64,000 nucleotides of DNA, taken from Candidatus Methanoperedens sp. BLZ2. GTDB lineage: Archaea; Halobacteriota; Methanosarcinia; Methanosarcinales; Methanoperedenaceae. The position numbers were made by a program, and so were the translations under genes. This document shows positions 9,608 through 16,662 of the stretch, one piece after another; position 1 is the first letter of the stretch; every line of letters begins with the position of its first letter. Where the stretch lies: contig NZ_NTMG01000054.1 in NCBI RefSeq assembly GCF_002487355.1, forward strand, positions 1-64,000. The letters run 5' to 3'. The notes beneath the pieces are model-generated. The model ran no database searches. It saw only the letters and a program-made list of their open reading frames with translations, and had not been told where the DNA came from.

Positions 9608-10354
9608 TTAAATTTTCATATTATTTTTTTTGAAGCCCACAGCTATAATTGACTTAGTAAAAATCTTCGTCTTTCTGCCGTACATTAAAAAAATTATTCT
9701 GAAAGTTAAGTTCATAAATTTTGAAAAATATTTTGCTATATAATTCAAAGGATTAGTGTAGAAGATATAAATGTCTTGGGGATATACTTTGACGTCTTCA
9801 AAACTACATACTTTTAAAATTTGAGATAAGCTTTCTTCTGTAAAGCTAATTTCATGAGTGAAATCTATATATCTTCCACTATTAGCTAAAAATGGATTTG
9901 AAGAATTTAACGTTTTTACAATTACTTTTCCATTATCACATAAATTATTATTGATAAGGTTCAATATTTGAACTATCTCATTTTTATCAAAATGTTCAAT
10001 AATATCATTCATTACAATCACATCAAATGGTTCAATATTTTTCTCTAAGAAATCAAATGCATCAATATATTCAACATGAAATCCTTTGTTCTTACAAAAT
10101 TCAATATTTTCATTACTGATATCTATTCCTAAATTATTTTTATAACCCTCTTTTTCAAGAAAGTAAAGAAAATGTCCCATACCAGACCCGATATCTAAAA
10201 TTTTTAGTTTTTTATCTTCATTCAAGTGTTTTGAGTAATTAATCTTGAAATATTTATGGTAGGTTTTAAATTCATTATACTCATTTTCATGCGCTGCCTG
10301 AAAATGGGTTGTTAGGTATTTTTCATAAATTTGTTTTTTTTCAATAATTTTCAT
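9608..10354 (-). CDS. Class I SAM-dependent methyltransferase
   Basis: 248 aa. It shows a SAM-binding motif I (LKILDIGSGMGHFLYFL), acidic motif II (LGIDIS), and FDVIVMNDIIEHFD as the motif IV region. The C-terminal part includes FTHEISFTEESL, typical of methyltransferases from O-antigen and other glycan clusters. It is probably a sugar or lipid-carrier methyltransferase acting with the neighbouring glycosyltransferases. It lies 63 bases downstream of the GT4 gene and 17 bases upstream of the second methyltransferase on the same strand, so the three look like an operon. Confidence 0.75.
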   Translation of the reverse strand: MKIIEKKQIYEKYLTTHFQAAHENEYNEFKTYHKYFKINYSKHLNEDKKLKILDIGSGMGHFLYFLEKEGYKNNLGIDISNENIEFCKNKGFHVEYIDAFDFLEKNIEPFDVIVMNDIIEHFDKNEIVQILNLINNNLCDNGKVIVKTLNSSNPFLANSGRYIDFTHEISFTEESLSQILKVCSFEDVKVYPQDIYIFYTNPLNYIAKYFSKFMNLTFRIIFLMYGRKTKIFTKSIIAVGFKKNNMKI

Positions 10355-10417
10355 AAGATCAACTCTTTGTCAATAAAGCAAATAGCAGCTATGATAACAG
10401 ACATGTACACTTCATTG

Positions 10418-11560
10418 TTAAATTTTATTAATTTTTATGTTTTCTTTTTCTTCGATTTCACTTTTGTAAATATTCTCGTATTGTTTTGCAACTTTTTTCC
10501 AATTAAATTTCTCTTCCAATCTTTGTCGAGCTTTATTACCAAATTCATTGAAAAGTCTATCATTACTTATGAGTTTATTTAACGCATTTCTAATGTTTTC
10601 CGAACTGTTAGGTCTTACAACTAATGCACTATCCCCAACAACTTCCGGGCATCCACAAACATCTGTTGTAATAATCGCACAGCCAGCCGCCATAGCCTCT
10701 AATAGCACAGTCGGAAAGTTTTCAGCAGTGGATGGAAATACAAAAATCGAAGATGTCTCATACAATTTTTTTAGCTCTACGGATTTATTATCTAACCAAC
10801 CAATAAAATTTACCTTTACTTTAAGATCTTTTGCTTTTTGCACCAATGCCTCTTTATACGGTCCCTCCCCCACTATATTTATCTCATAATCGATATCCAT
10901 ATCCTCAATTGCATCCAAAAAATACTGGAAGCCCTTGAATTCGAATAATCGGCTTACTAATAATATCTTCTTCTCTTTTTTCTTTGGATCAAAATTGAAT
11001 GATCCGATATCAAATCCATTAGGAATAACTGTTACATTATCAGTATCGACGTTTTTCAAGATCATATCTTTTAGATATTTCGATGGTGTTACTACACACT
11101 CAGCATTTTGAACTATCTTTCGCCAGAATGGTTTAAGTAGTTCGTGCTGTATTGAAAACCTGTTGGGATTATGACCCGGGACATCACTCCCATGACTTGT
11201 AATAATATATGGAATTTTACTTTTATTCAAATAAGAAACAACACCAGTTGGAATAATAAAATGAGTATGGCAAATATTGTATTTATTTTCCTTCAATAAT
11301 TTCGGTAGAAAACGATATGCAGAATAGCAATATGAAAGCATCTCATGCGTTTGGCATACACTCTGCTCCTTTCTGATACTTGGAACTCTATAAACTGTTA
11401 CTCCATTAGTCTCTTCTTTCTGCTTCAGTCCCTTAAAGCCCATGGTAACGACATCTACAGTATGACCCAAATTAACAAGCTCTTCAGACAACGATTTTGT
11501 TACTGGAGACGCGCCTCCCCCCAGCGGCGGGTACTCATAATTCAGCATCAGTATTCTCAT
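10418..11560 (-). CDS. GT4 family glycosyltransferase (intact)
   Basis: 380 aa, two Rossmann domains. The N-terminus MRILMLNYEYPPLGGG gives the acceptor-side glycine loop; HGSDVPGHNP and VIPNGFD mark the domain interface; the EX7E element ENFPTVLLE (about residue 280) binds the donor sugar nucleotide. It should transfer a sugar from a nucleotide donor to a lipid-linked or surface glycan in the cytosol. The first 49 bases are GC-rich and identical to those of two truncated genes upstream (11512-11560), while the rest of the gene is AT-rich and belongs to a different GT4 paralogue, so the 5' tip looks transplanted. Substrate unknown. Confidence 0.85.
   Translation of the reverse strand: MRILMLNYEYPPLGGGASPVTKSLSEELVNLGHTVDVVTMGFKGLKQKEETNGVTVYRVPSIRKEQSVCQTHEMLSYCYSAYRFLPKLLKENKYNICHTHFIIPTGVVSYLNKSKIPYIITSHGSDVPGHNPNRFSIQHELLKPFWRKIVQNAECVVTPSKYLKDMILKNVDTDNVTVIPNGFDIGSFNFDPKKKEKKILLVSRLFEFKGFQYFLDAIEDMDIDYEINIVGEGPYKEALVQKAKDLKVKVNFIGWLDNKSVELKKLYETSSIFVFPSTAENFPTVLLEAMAAGCAIITTDVCGCPEVVGDSALVVRPNSSENIRNALNKLISNDRLFNEFGNKARQRLEEKFNWKKVAKQYENIYKSEIEEKENIKINKI
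11512..11560 (-). repeat. GT4 5' tag, copy A (49 bp)
   Basis: Identical over 49 bases to copy D (15651-15699), with unrelated sequence on both sides. It covers the start codon and first 16 codons of the intact GT4 gene. Confidence 0.85.
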
Positions 11561-11591
11561 GTTCTCTCAAAGTAATTCCATGCTTTTTATC

Positions 11592-11903
11592 TCAAGCACG
11601 CCCTTTTTGAGACTTCGCCGTTTCTTCGGCGGTCTTAATTCCCCTCGTGAACCGATCATAACTAATACTTGCTTTAACATGGTATTTTTCCAGGAGTTCA
11701 TTTACTTCATACATATCCAGGTCAAGCAGCTCTGCCAGTTTATCCTTGCTTGTTTTGCCGTTTGAATATTGATTAATAAGATATAATTCAGCACCTTCTC
11801 GGATCATCTGTTTTAATACAGATAGGGTATCAATATGCTCTTCCCGTGAACGCTGATGCAAAACTGCATCAATATTTTTGGGTAAATCAATCGTAACACT
11901 CAT
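11592..11903 (-). CDS. UPF0175-like antitoxin of a PIN TA pair
   Basis: 103 aa. An N-terminal ribbon-like strand (SVTIDLPKNIDAVLHQRS) is followed by helices with an HTH texture (KDKLAELLDLDMYEVNELLEKY), the layout of UPF0175/HTH antitoxins that accompany PIN nucleases. The start overlaps the stop of the PIN gene upstream by four bases (ATGA), so they are translationally coupled. It should block the PIN nuclease and bind the promoter. It resembles the gene at 16233-16550 in fold but not closely in sequence. Confidence 0.65.
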   Translation of the reverse strand: MSVTIDLPKNIDAVLHQRSREEHIDTLSVLKQMIREGAELYLINQYSNGKTSKDKLAELLDLDMYEVNELLEKYHVKASISYDRFTRGIKTAEETAKSQKGRA

Positions 11904-12391
11904 TTTAATTCCTCGATTTTACTTTTTATAAAGAACATGTGCTCTTCCTTTATCATAGGTTTTAACAATTCTAAATACTTTAAACCTTTCTCCTTGTTAA
12001 ACAATCCATTCATAACACACATTAAAATTATACCGGCTACAGGCGTAAAAGGTATCTCATAAATATCCAGCATCCTGAGGAACGCTTCATCATCTGAGAC
12101 AATTAAATCCATATCGTTCGCCAGATAATAATCCAGCACACTTTTTTCTCCCGCGCCCAGCCTAAAATTTTCAACTGAAGATTTTCCTATAACCTCTGAT
12201 ACTGTAATTTTACCTTCATGGACAAGTTTTTCCATTCTTTTTGCATCTGGAAGATTCCTTTTCAGACCTGCAGTCACCTGTTCTTTATACACCTGCTCAG
12301 TTAAGATTACATCAAATCCAGAAGCAACTATCTCCATGACATTAATTTTTGTCAACTTAATAGATGCATCGGTATCCAACAATATCCTCAT
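11900..12391 (-). CDS. PIN-domain RNase toxin
   Basis: 163 aa. It begins MRILLDTDASIKLTK, the first PIN acidic motif; ENFRLGAGEKSVLDYY contributes the second acidic position, and IVSDDEAFLRMLD the C-terminal aspartates. These are the metal-binding carboxylates of PIN-type RNases, so it is a probable toxin paired with the UPF0175-like protein downstream. The start overlaps the stop of a duplicated GT2 3' end by four bases, exactly where another copy of that GT2 gene is followed by a GT4 start. The module thus occupies the position of a glycosyltransferase. Confidence 0.75.
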   Translation of the reverse strand: MRILLDTDASIKLTKINVMEIVASGFDVILTEQVYKEQVTAGLKRNLPDAKRMEKLVHEGKITVSEVIGKSSVENFRLGAGEKSVLDYYLANDMDLIVSDDEAFLRMLDIYEIPFTPVAGIILMCVMNGLFNKEKGLKYLELLKPMIKEEHMFFIKSKIEELK

Positions 12392-12825
12392 TCCACCACC
12401 CTCTCTATCAAATAATTCTTCCTCTGGTTCTGCCCATAATAAACCTTGAGCATAATATCAGCAAGTATCCCTGAAACAACAAACTGCACCCCGATTATCA
12501 CCATCAATACAGCCAGTAAAAATAATGGCCTATCCGAAAGACTTTTCCCAAAAAACAGCCTCTCCATGCCCATAAACCCTCCCAGCATTGCACCTGAGAT
12601 GCCCAGCAGCAGCCCCAATCCCCCGAACACATGGATCGGTCTTGCTGAGAACTTCTGCCAGAAGCTGATAACGATGAGGTCAAAGAAGCCTTTTGCTAGT
12701 CTTTGCAACCCATACTTAGAAACATATTCTTTATTTCTTATGGAGCCTTTATCAATAAAGTAATCTACACCCAGCGGCGGGTACTCATAGTTCAGCATCA
12801 GTATTCTCTTATGCGTCATTTTCAT
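12388..12825 (-). pseudogene. Chimera: GT4 tip + regulator scrap + GT2 C-terminus
   Basis: An open 145-codon frame made of three pieces. Residues 7-19 (RILMLNYEYPPLG) are the GT4 5' tag; residues 20-37 (VDYFIDKGSIRNKEYVSK) match a segment near the C-terminus of the AlbA-type regulator encoded at 14012-15415; from residue 38 to the end it matches the last 105 or so residues of the GT2 at 16659-17594, including both membrane helices and the LIERVVE ending. It has no glycosyltransferase active site. It could yield a two-helix membrane protein but is best read as recombination debris that keeps an open frame. Its start overlaps the preceding chimera's stop. Confidence 0.8.
12770..12808 (-). repeat. 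GT4 5' tag, copy B (39 bp)
   Basis: It matches 39 bases of copy A with one mismatch (position 12790). The original start codon is missing; the tag is read from an upstream ATG inside the chimera at 12388-12825. Confidence 0.8.
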
Positions 12826-13367
12826 TCGTTCTGCTGGATTTCCCAGCGCCCTCCTTTACTTGGTCCCTTCCATGAAATAATGCCTTCCTTTGTCAATTTC
12901 CTGATATGATACTTGACACCGTCTAACTTGATATTCAACTGCCCCGCAATTTCTTCCTTTGTCATAACCGGATTTTCCCTGATAAGAAGCAAAATCTCAT
13001 CCCTGGTTTTGGGGGTAGTTTTGGGGGTAATGCCCTCCTCTGTTCTGTAAAATACAACTAAAAATCCCGTCTTGAGGTCTTTGAATTCAACCTTCATGTT
13101 ACCGGCCTTACACTCTTCACAAATCCTTTTCAGCCCGGAGCCCCATCGTTCGATCTCTTTTGATTTATATAATATTTCAGCGATCAAAGGATTTCTAAGG
13201 ACTGACTGCTCATCGCCCGTAATGAAATCCTCAGGCGTGAGTCCTTCTGGAAATGTTCCAGGATTCCATATTTCCACACGGTTCAGGTTTTTTAATGTAT
13301 TGCTTAATTGTTCATAGAGCGGTTCAATGTTATCTTCTTCGTTGTAAAAAGGGACGATGACTGACAT
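12822..13367 (-). pseudogene. Chimera: GT2 N-terminus fused to AlbA-type regulator C-terminus
   Basis: About 181 aa. The first 30 residues (MSVIVPFYNEEDNIEPLYEQ...LNR) match the start of the GT2 at 17594. From VEIWNPGTFPEGLTPEDF onward it is the C-terminal part of an ATP-binding AlbA/Schlafen-type regulator, ending with a winged-helix segment (MTKEEIAGQLNIKLDGVKYHIRKL). At the junction both parents have an Asn-Arg pair, a hint of micro-homology joining. It lacks the GT2 active site and the regulator's AlbA and most of its ATP-binding region. The winged helix could still fold. I chose the ATG at 13367 over the GTG at 13370 because it overlaps the upstream stop in a TGATG. Confidence 0.8.
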
Positions 13368-13426
13368 CACTGAAAATTACTCCTGTGCTTTTGCAGGAGC
13401 CATAGACTGAATTTTATGTTTTTCAT
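13367..13426 (-). pseudogene. 19-codon stub of a secreted-peptide-like start
   Basis: An AAGGTGGTATC ribosome binding region and ATG, very like those of the 58-aa secreted peptide gene at 18714, open a 19-codon frame (MKNIKFSLWLLQK...) whose stop overlaps the GT2-derived start in a TGATG. Near its end a hairpin (13380-13399) is present. It is probably the remnant of a second copy of the small secreted gene that heads the intact operon. Confidence 0.45.
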
Positions 13427-13562
13427 CTTAGATACCACCTTGATCCAATTCATGCAATATTTGCCTGGAAATGCAGGAATCTTAATGGTATGTTACTATT
13501 TAATAACATCTATGGTATATCATTGAAAATATTAAAATAATTATGCTTATAATGATAGAAAA
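13427..13562. other. Gene-free AT-rich spacer
   Basis: No coding potential seen on either strand. It probably carries the promoter for the chimera operon to its left: AT-rich runs occur around 13500-13560. Confidence 0.35.
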
Positions 13563-13943
13563 TTAATGGCATAATATGGAACATGTGATCTTATATTCAA
13601 GCCCGCCATCGGCGGCGCATCCCCGGGGTAAGGGGTCGTAACCCCGGCGCAGTAAAGATGAAATTGAGTGCTTTAAAAAATTTTTAATAAAGCTGTGCGC
13701 CTTCAGCCTGTATGTTATGATTTCCCGCTGGGTCCAGTAGTGGATGTCCTTTTTATTGATTGGAAGTTTGTAAATGCTGATAGTACTGCCCATCTTTTCT
13801 GTCTCAAAGGTATTCGCTGGAGAAGATGTAACAAGATCAACTTCAAGATTCTTCTTCGCAAATTCCTTCAATATATATTTGCAGGCATTGCTCCCGCCTC
13901 CCCCCAGTGGCGGGTACTCATAATTCAGCATCAGTATTCTCAC
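13563..13943 (-). pseudogene. Truncated GT4 gene (copy C)
   Basis: A GTG start opens the sequence MRILMLNYEYPPLGGGGSNA, and about 86 codons match the first part of a GT4 enzyme. After ...AHSFIKN the frame runs into unrelated GC-rich sequence with inverted repeats (about 13604-13655) and stops. The acceptor loop is present but the donor-binding domain is missing, so it cannot be an active transferase. It is almost the same as the fragment at 15406-15699; both diverge at the same codon. Confidence 0.85.
13681..13943 (-). repeat. 263-bp direct repeat, copy C
   Basis: It matches 15437-15699 over the full 263 bases without gaps; by eye I count about 14 mismatches. Same orientation. The AlbA-type regulator gene lies between the two copies. 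The last 49 bases are the GT4 tag (13895-13943, two differences from copy A, one of which changes ATG to GTG). Confidence 0.85.
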
Positions 13944-14011
13944 GAGTTCCTCCGATTAATCTTGCCAGAGCTTGTCCTTTGCTTGAGTTCCTTATGAGAG
14001 ATCAAAAAGTA

Positions 14012-15415
14012 TCAACTTCCATTTTGCGTATTTTTTTGCGTAATTTTTGCGTAATCTGGCAAGACATAGAGTATGTTTCGCTTTCCATCGCCCACTCTGG
14101 TCAATAATCCTTTCATGACCAGTTGTTTCAGGTCAGTCGTAGCAGTCTTACGTGAAATAATGTTTAGAGAAACATATTCTTTATTGCTGATAGAGCCTTT
14201 CTCAATAATGTAATTCATTGCTTGTATTTGTCTTTCATTAAGCCCCATTTTTTCAAGTTCCTCTGGATTATGAGGCAATCTAAAAGTAACCACAAACGCT
14301 CCTGAAATATGTTCAAACAAAGGTTCAGGGATCCCCCATTCTCTGCATTGGTTAATCATATCCAGAGTTCCTCCACCTACATCCTCCACATATTTTACCC
14401 ATAACAATTGTTTGAATAAGAGAGGATTACGTGGTACAGATATGTGTTCTCTCCTGAGGTCTTCTATAGTGATTTCATCCGGAAGTTTTCCAGGATTCCA
14501 AACTTCTAATCTATTATCGAATATCCTGACCTGTACCTTGGATGGCGATTCATAATCCCTGTGTGCAATAGCATTAACAACAGCTTCCCTTATCGCATCG
14601 GATGGGTACTGATATTTTTCTTCTCTTTGAACCTTCCCGGGCACCAATCGTATTGATTTTCCGATATTACGCAACACAAAGTCCATTGCTCTATCGATCA
14701 AATCAAACACAGTCCCTTCGATTGTCTGGAAATCAATATACGGCTTAACAGGTTCATTTCCAGAAAACCTTATGCATTTCACTTCTGATTGTAAAAAAAA
14801 TGATTCCTTATAAAATAGCAAAAGTGCGGCGTTTGTCAATTCCCCATTTTTCAATAATTTCAATTTCATTAAAGATTCTTTGATCGGAGAATCAACTGGA
14901 AGATTTAATCCTCTCTGTTTTCTGGATTCTTCTAAAAACCATCTCAGTTTTTCTCTATCGATGAAATCCAGATTTCCTTCTTCACTTATTCTTTCATCCC
15001 AGTAATTTTTTGCGCCACTTTCTTTCGCCAATTTTCTTATTTCACTCGATGAAATTCTTAAGTTTGTAGTTCCAACTCTTTTATAAGCATGGTTTTTGAA
15101 AAAGACTGGCTTTTCTGGATTTTCTTTTATTTCGACCTTAATAATATCTCTTTCATCAATATCGATTGTATTTATACAAGGGAATATCTGTGGATCAGTA
15201 TTCCTTTTTATGTAATTCGCTAATTCTTCTAATGAGTTATTTCCGATGTCAACTCCGAGAATTTTTCGATTGTCTGAAACTCCAATAATGACAAACCCAT
15301 CATTTGAATTCGAGAATGCTGAAATGGTTTCTCCGATTTCGTTTAATAATCCTAATGATTCTTTGAACTCAAGACACTGTGATTCACCACCATCAATGAG
15401 TTTTTTTAAGAGCAT
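14012..15415 (-). CDS. AlbA/Schlafen-type ATP-binding transcriptional regulator
   Basis: 467 aa. Residues 1-125 form an AlbA_2 (Schlafen-like) domain: ECLEFKESLG, ISAFSNSNDGFVIIGVSD. The middle (about 255-400) is a GHKL-like ATP-binding domain of the HATPase_c_4 type: YPSDAIREAVVNAIAHRDYE, RLEVWNPGKLPDEI, and VGGGTLDMINQCREWGIPEP. The C-terminus is a winged helix (ISNKEYVSLNIISRKTATTDLKQL). Such proteins are usually regulators found near mobile or defence loci. The gene overlaps the end of a truncated GT4 fragment and sits exactly between two 263-bp direct repeats. Part of its C-terminus is also copied into the chimeras at 12388-13367. Confidence 0.8.
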   Translation of the reverse strand: MLLKKLIDGGESQCLEFKESLGLLNEIGETISAFSNSNDGFVIIGVSDNRKILGVDIGNNSLEELANYIKRNTDPQIFPCINTIDIDERDIIKVEIKENPEKPVFFKNHAYKRVGTTNLRISSSEIRKLAKESGAKNYWDERISEEGNLDFIDREKLRWFLEESRKQRGLNLPVDSPIKESLMKLKLLKNGELTNAALLLFYKESFFLQSEVKCIRFSGNEPVKPYIDFQTIEGTVFDLIDRAMDFVLRNIGKSIRLVPGKVQREEKYQYPSDAIREAVVNAIAHRDYESPSKVQVRIFDNRLEVWNPGKLPDEITIEDLRREHISVPRNPLLFKQLLWVKYVEDVGGGTLDMINQCREWGIPEPLFEHISGAFVVTFRLPHNPEELEKMGLNERQIQAMNYIIEKGSISNKEYVSLNIISRKTATTDLKQLVMKGLLTRVGDGKRNILYVLPDYAKITQKNTQNGS

Positions 15416-15699
15416 GATCCTCTGAATTTTGTTATGTTTTTAATAAAGCTGTGCGCCTTCAGGCTGTATGTTATGATTTCCCGCTGGGTCCAGTAATGGA
15501 TGTCCTTTTTATTAACTGGAAGTTTGTAAATGCTGATAGTACTGCCCATCTTTTCGGTCTCAAAGGTGTTCACTGATGAGGATGTAACAAGATCAACTTC
15601 AAGGTTCTTCTTCGCAAATTCCTTCAATATATATTTGCAGGCATTACTCCCGCCTCCCCCCAGCGGCGGGTACTCATAATTCAGCATCAGTATTCTCAT
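15406..15699 (-). pseudogene. Truncated GT4 gene (copy D)
   Basis: ATG start, then about 85 codons of a GT4 N-terminal domain (MRILMLNYEYPPLGGGGSNA, later DIHYWTQREIITY), ending in a short unrelated tail and a stop inside the start of the AlbA-type regulator. It lacks the donor-binding half. It is the sister of the fragment at 13563-13943; the first 49 bases also match the intact GT4 at 11560 although the rest belongs to another GT4 paralogue. Confidence 0.85.
15437..15699 (-). repeat. 263-bp direct repeat, copy D
   Basis: Partner of 13681-13943; ungapped and about 95% identical by eye. It contains the GT4 tag at 15651-15699, identical over 49 bases to copy A. Confidence 0.85.
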
Positions 15700-15757
15700 C
15701 TAAATCCTCTGGTGCATGGGCATTTCACAAATCCATATCTTAAATATATCAATGAGA

Positions 15758-16249
15758 TCATAGCAACCGTTTCCTCATATCGTCACTGAATTCGTAATAG
15801 TCTTTAATTTTCAAATCTTGTATGATGCACGAAATCTCATAAGTATTCAGAAATGCTGCACTTTTACACGCAAGCAAAAAAGCTGGTATGTTGATTGCCA
15901 TTACACCTTGTTTTCTGGCTATATCGAGTGCCTTTTTATCGCTTGTCAACAACAATGATTTTCTATAGTTTTTACAAAGAGCAATACATTCTTTTTCCCC
16001 ATTGCCCAAATTATCAAAATCCATGTCCAAATTCGCAATGCTTTTTTCGTCAACTGTCTCTATTTGCAGATATTTCACTTCAAACACATGTTTTACAAGT
16101 TTCGTTCTTGCGATTTCATTGAAAACTGCAACTGGAATAAATAATTTTTCCACTTTGAAAAAATTCTTTATTAAAGCCAATTTGCCTATTTTTAAAAAAG
16201 AGCTGAGGAAGTCAGCATCTATAATGACAACGCTATTTTCTTCCTGCAA
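15758..16249 (-). CDS. PIN-domain RNase toxin (DUF3368-like)
   Basis: 163 aa. Acidic motifs fit a PIN nuclease: VVIIDADFLSSFLKIGKL at the N-terminus, GNGEKECIALC in the middle and LLTSDKKALDIARKQG near the C-terminus, the DUF3368-like order. It overlaps the upstream antitoxin-like gene by 17 bases. It is a probable toxin acting on RNA in the cytosol. It lies between the GT4 tag copies E and D, mirroring the TA pair at 11592-12391 between tags B and A. Confidence 0.7.
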   Translation of the reverse strand: MQEENSVVIIDADFLSSFLKIGKLALIKNFFKVEKLFIPVAVFNEIARTKLVKHVFEVKYLQIETVDEKSIANLDMDFDNLGNGEKECIALCKNYRKSLLLTSDKKALDIARKQGVMAINIPAFLLACKSAAFLNTYEISCIIQDLKIKDYYEFSDDMRKRLL

Positions 16250-16550
16250 ATTTCACCGCCTCTTCGGCAATAAATTCAATTTCTTTTAGTTCCATTCCTG
16301 ATTCCCTCACAATCCCTTTTTTATGCAGGATTTCTTTCATTTCTTCCATATCAACTTGGGCGATCTCAACGGCTTTTCCGAATGATATCTCACCTTGCTT
16401 ATATAATTCGCTGGCGATAGCGACCCTCACGTCTTTCCTGGCAGCTAAAAGCGTATTTATGGCATCTCTGATAAAATCATCCCCGCTTTTATAAAGCCCC
16501 GTACTCGGGATCACACTTATTTCTTTGTCTATTAAGGTTCCTGACATCAT
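16233..16550 (-). CDS. UPF0175-like antitoxin
   Basis: 105 aa. The central part (AIASELYKQGEISFGKAVEIAQVDMEEM) has the helix-turn-helix layout of UPF0175 antitoxins that pair with PIN toxins, with an N-terminal TGLYKSGDDFIRDAINTLLAA segment as dimerisation arm. It overlaps the PIN gene downstream by 17 bases. It should neutralise that PIN protein and repress the module. Confidence 0.68.
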   Translation of the reverse strand: MMSGTLIDKEISVIPSTGLYKSGDDFIRDAINTLLAARKDVRVAIASELYKQGEISFGKAVEIAQVDMEEMKEILHKKGIVRESGMELKEIEFIAEEAVKFAGRK

Positions 16551-16584
16551 TTAAATCACTTCAATCAAACTAGATGTTTTCATA

Positions 16585-16662
16585 TTAATAAGATATCATC
16601 ATAGCAATAAATATATCTCGTAAATTATAGATGTACTCATAATTCAGCATCAGAATTCTCAT
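16585..16662 (-). pseudogene. 10-codon GT4 stub after the intact GT2 gene
   Basis: ATGA overlap with the GT2 stop, then MRILMLNYEY followed by 15 unrelated codons and a stop. It contains tag copy E. The overlap shows that a GT4 gene originally followed this GT2 gene in the operon; it has been cut after ten codons and replaced by the PIN TA pair. Confidence 0.75.
16633..16662 (-). repeat. GT4 5' tag, copy E (30 bp)
   Basis: Matches the last 30 bases of copy A with one mismatch (16654). Confidence 0.78.

Noticed and set aside
12380-12391. Treating the MRIL start of the PIN toxin at 12391 as another GT4 tag copy
   Set aside because: MRILLDTD is a normal PIN start and DNA identity to the tag is low beyond a few bases; probably coincidence.
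13604-13655. GC-rich inverted repeats at the end of GT4 fragment C as a possible small mobile element
   Set aside because: Only one copy is evident in the window and no target duplication is visible; not enough support.
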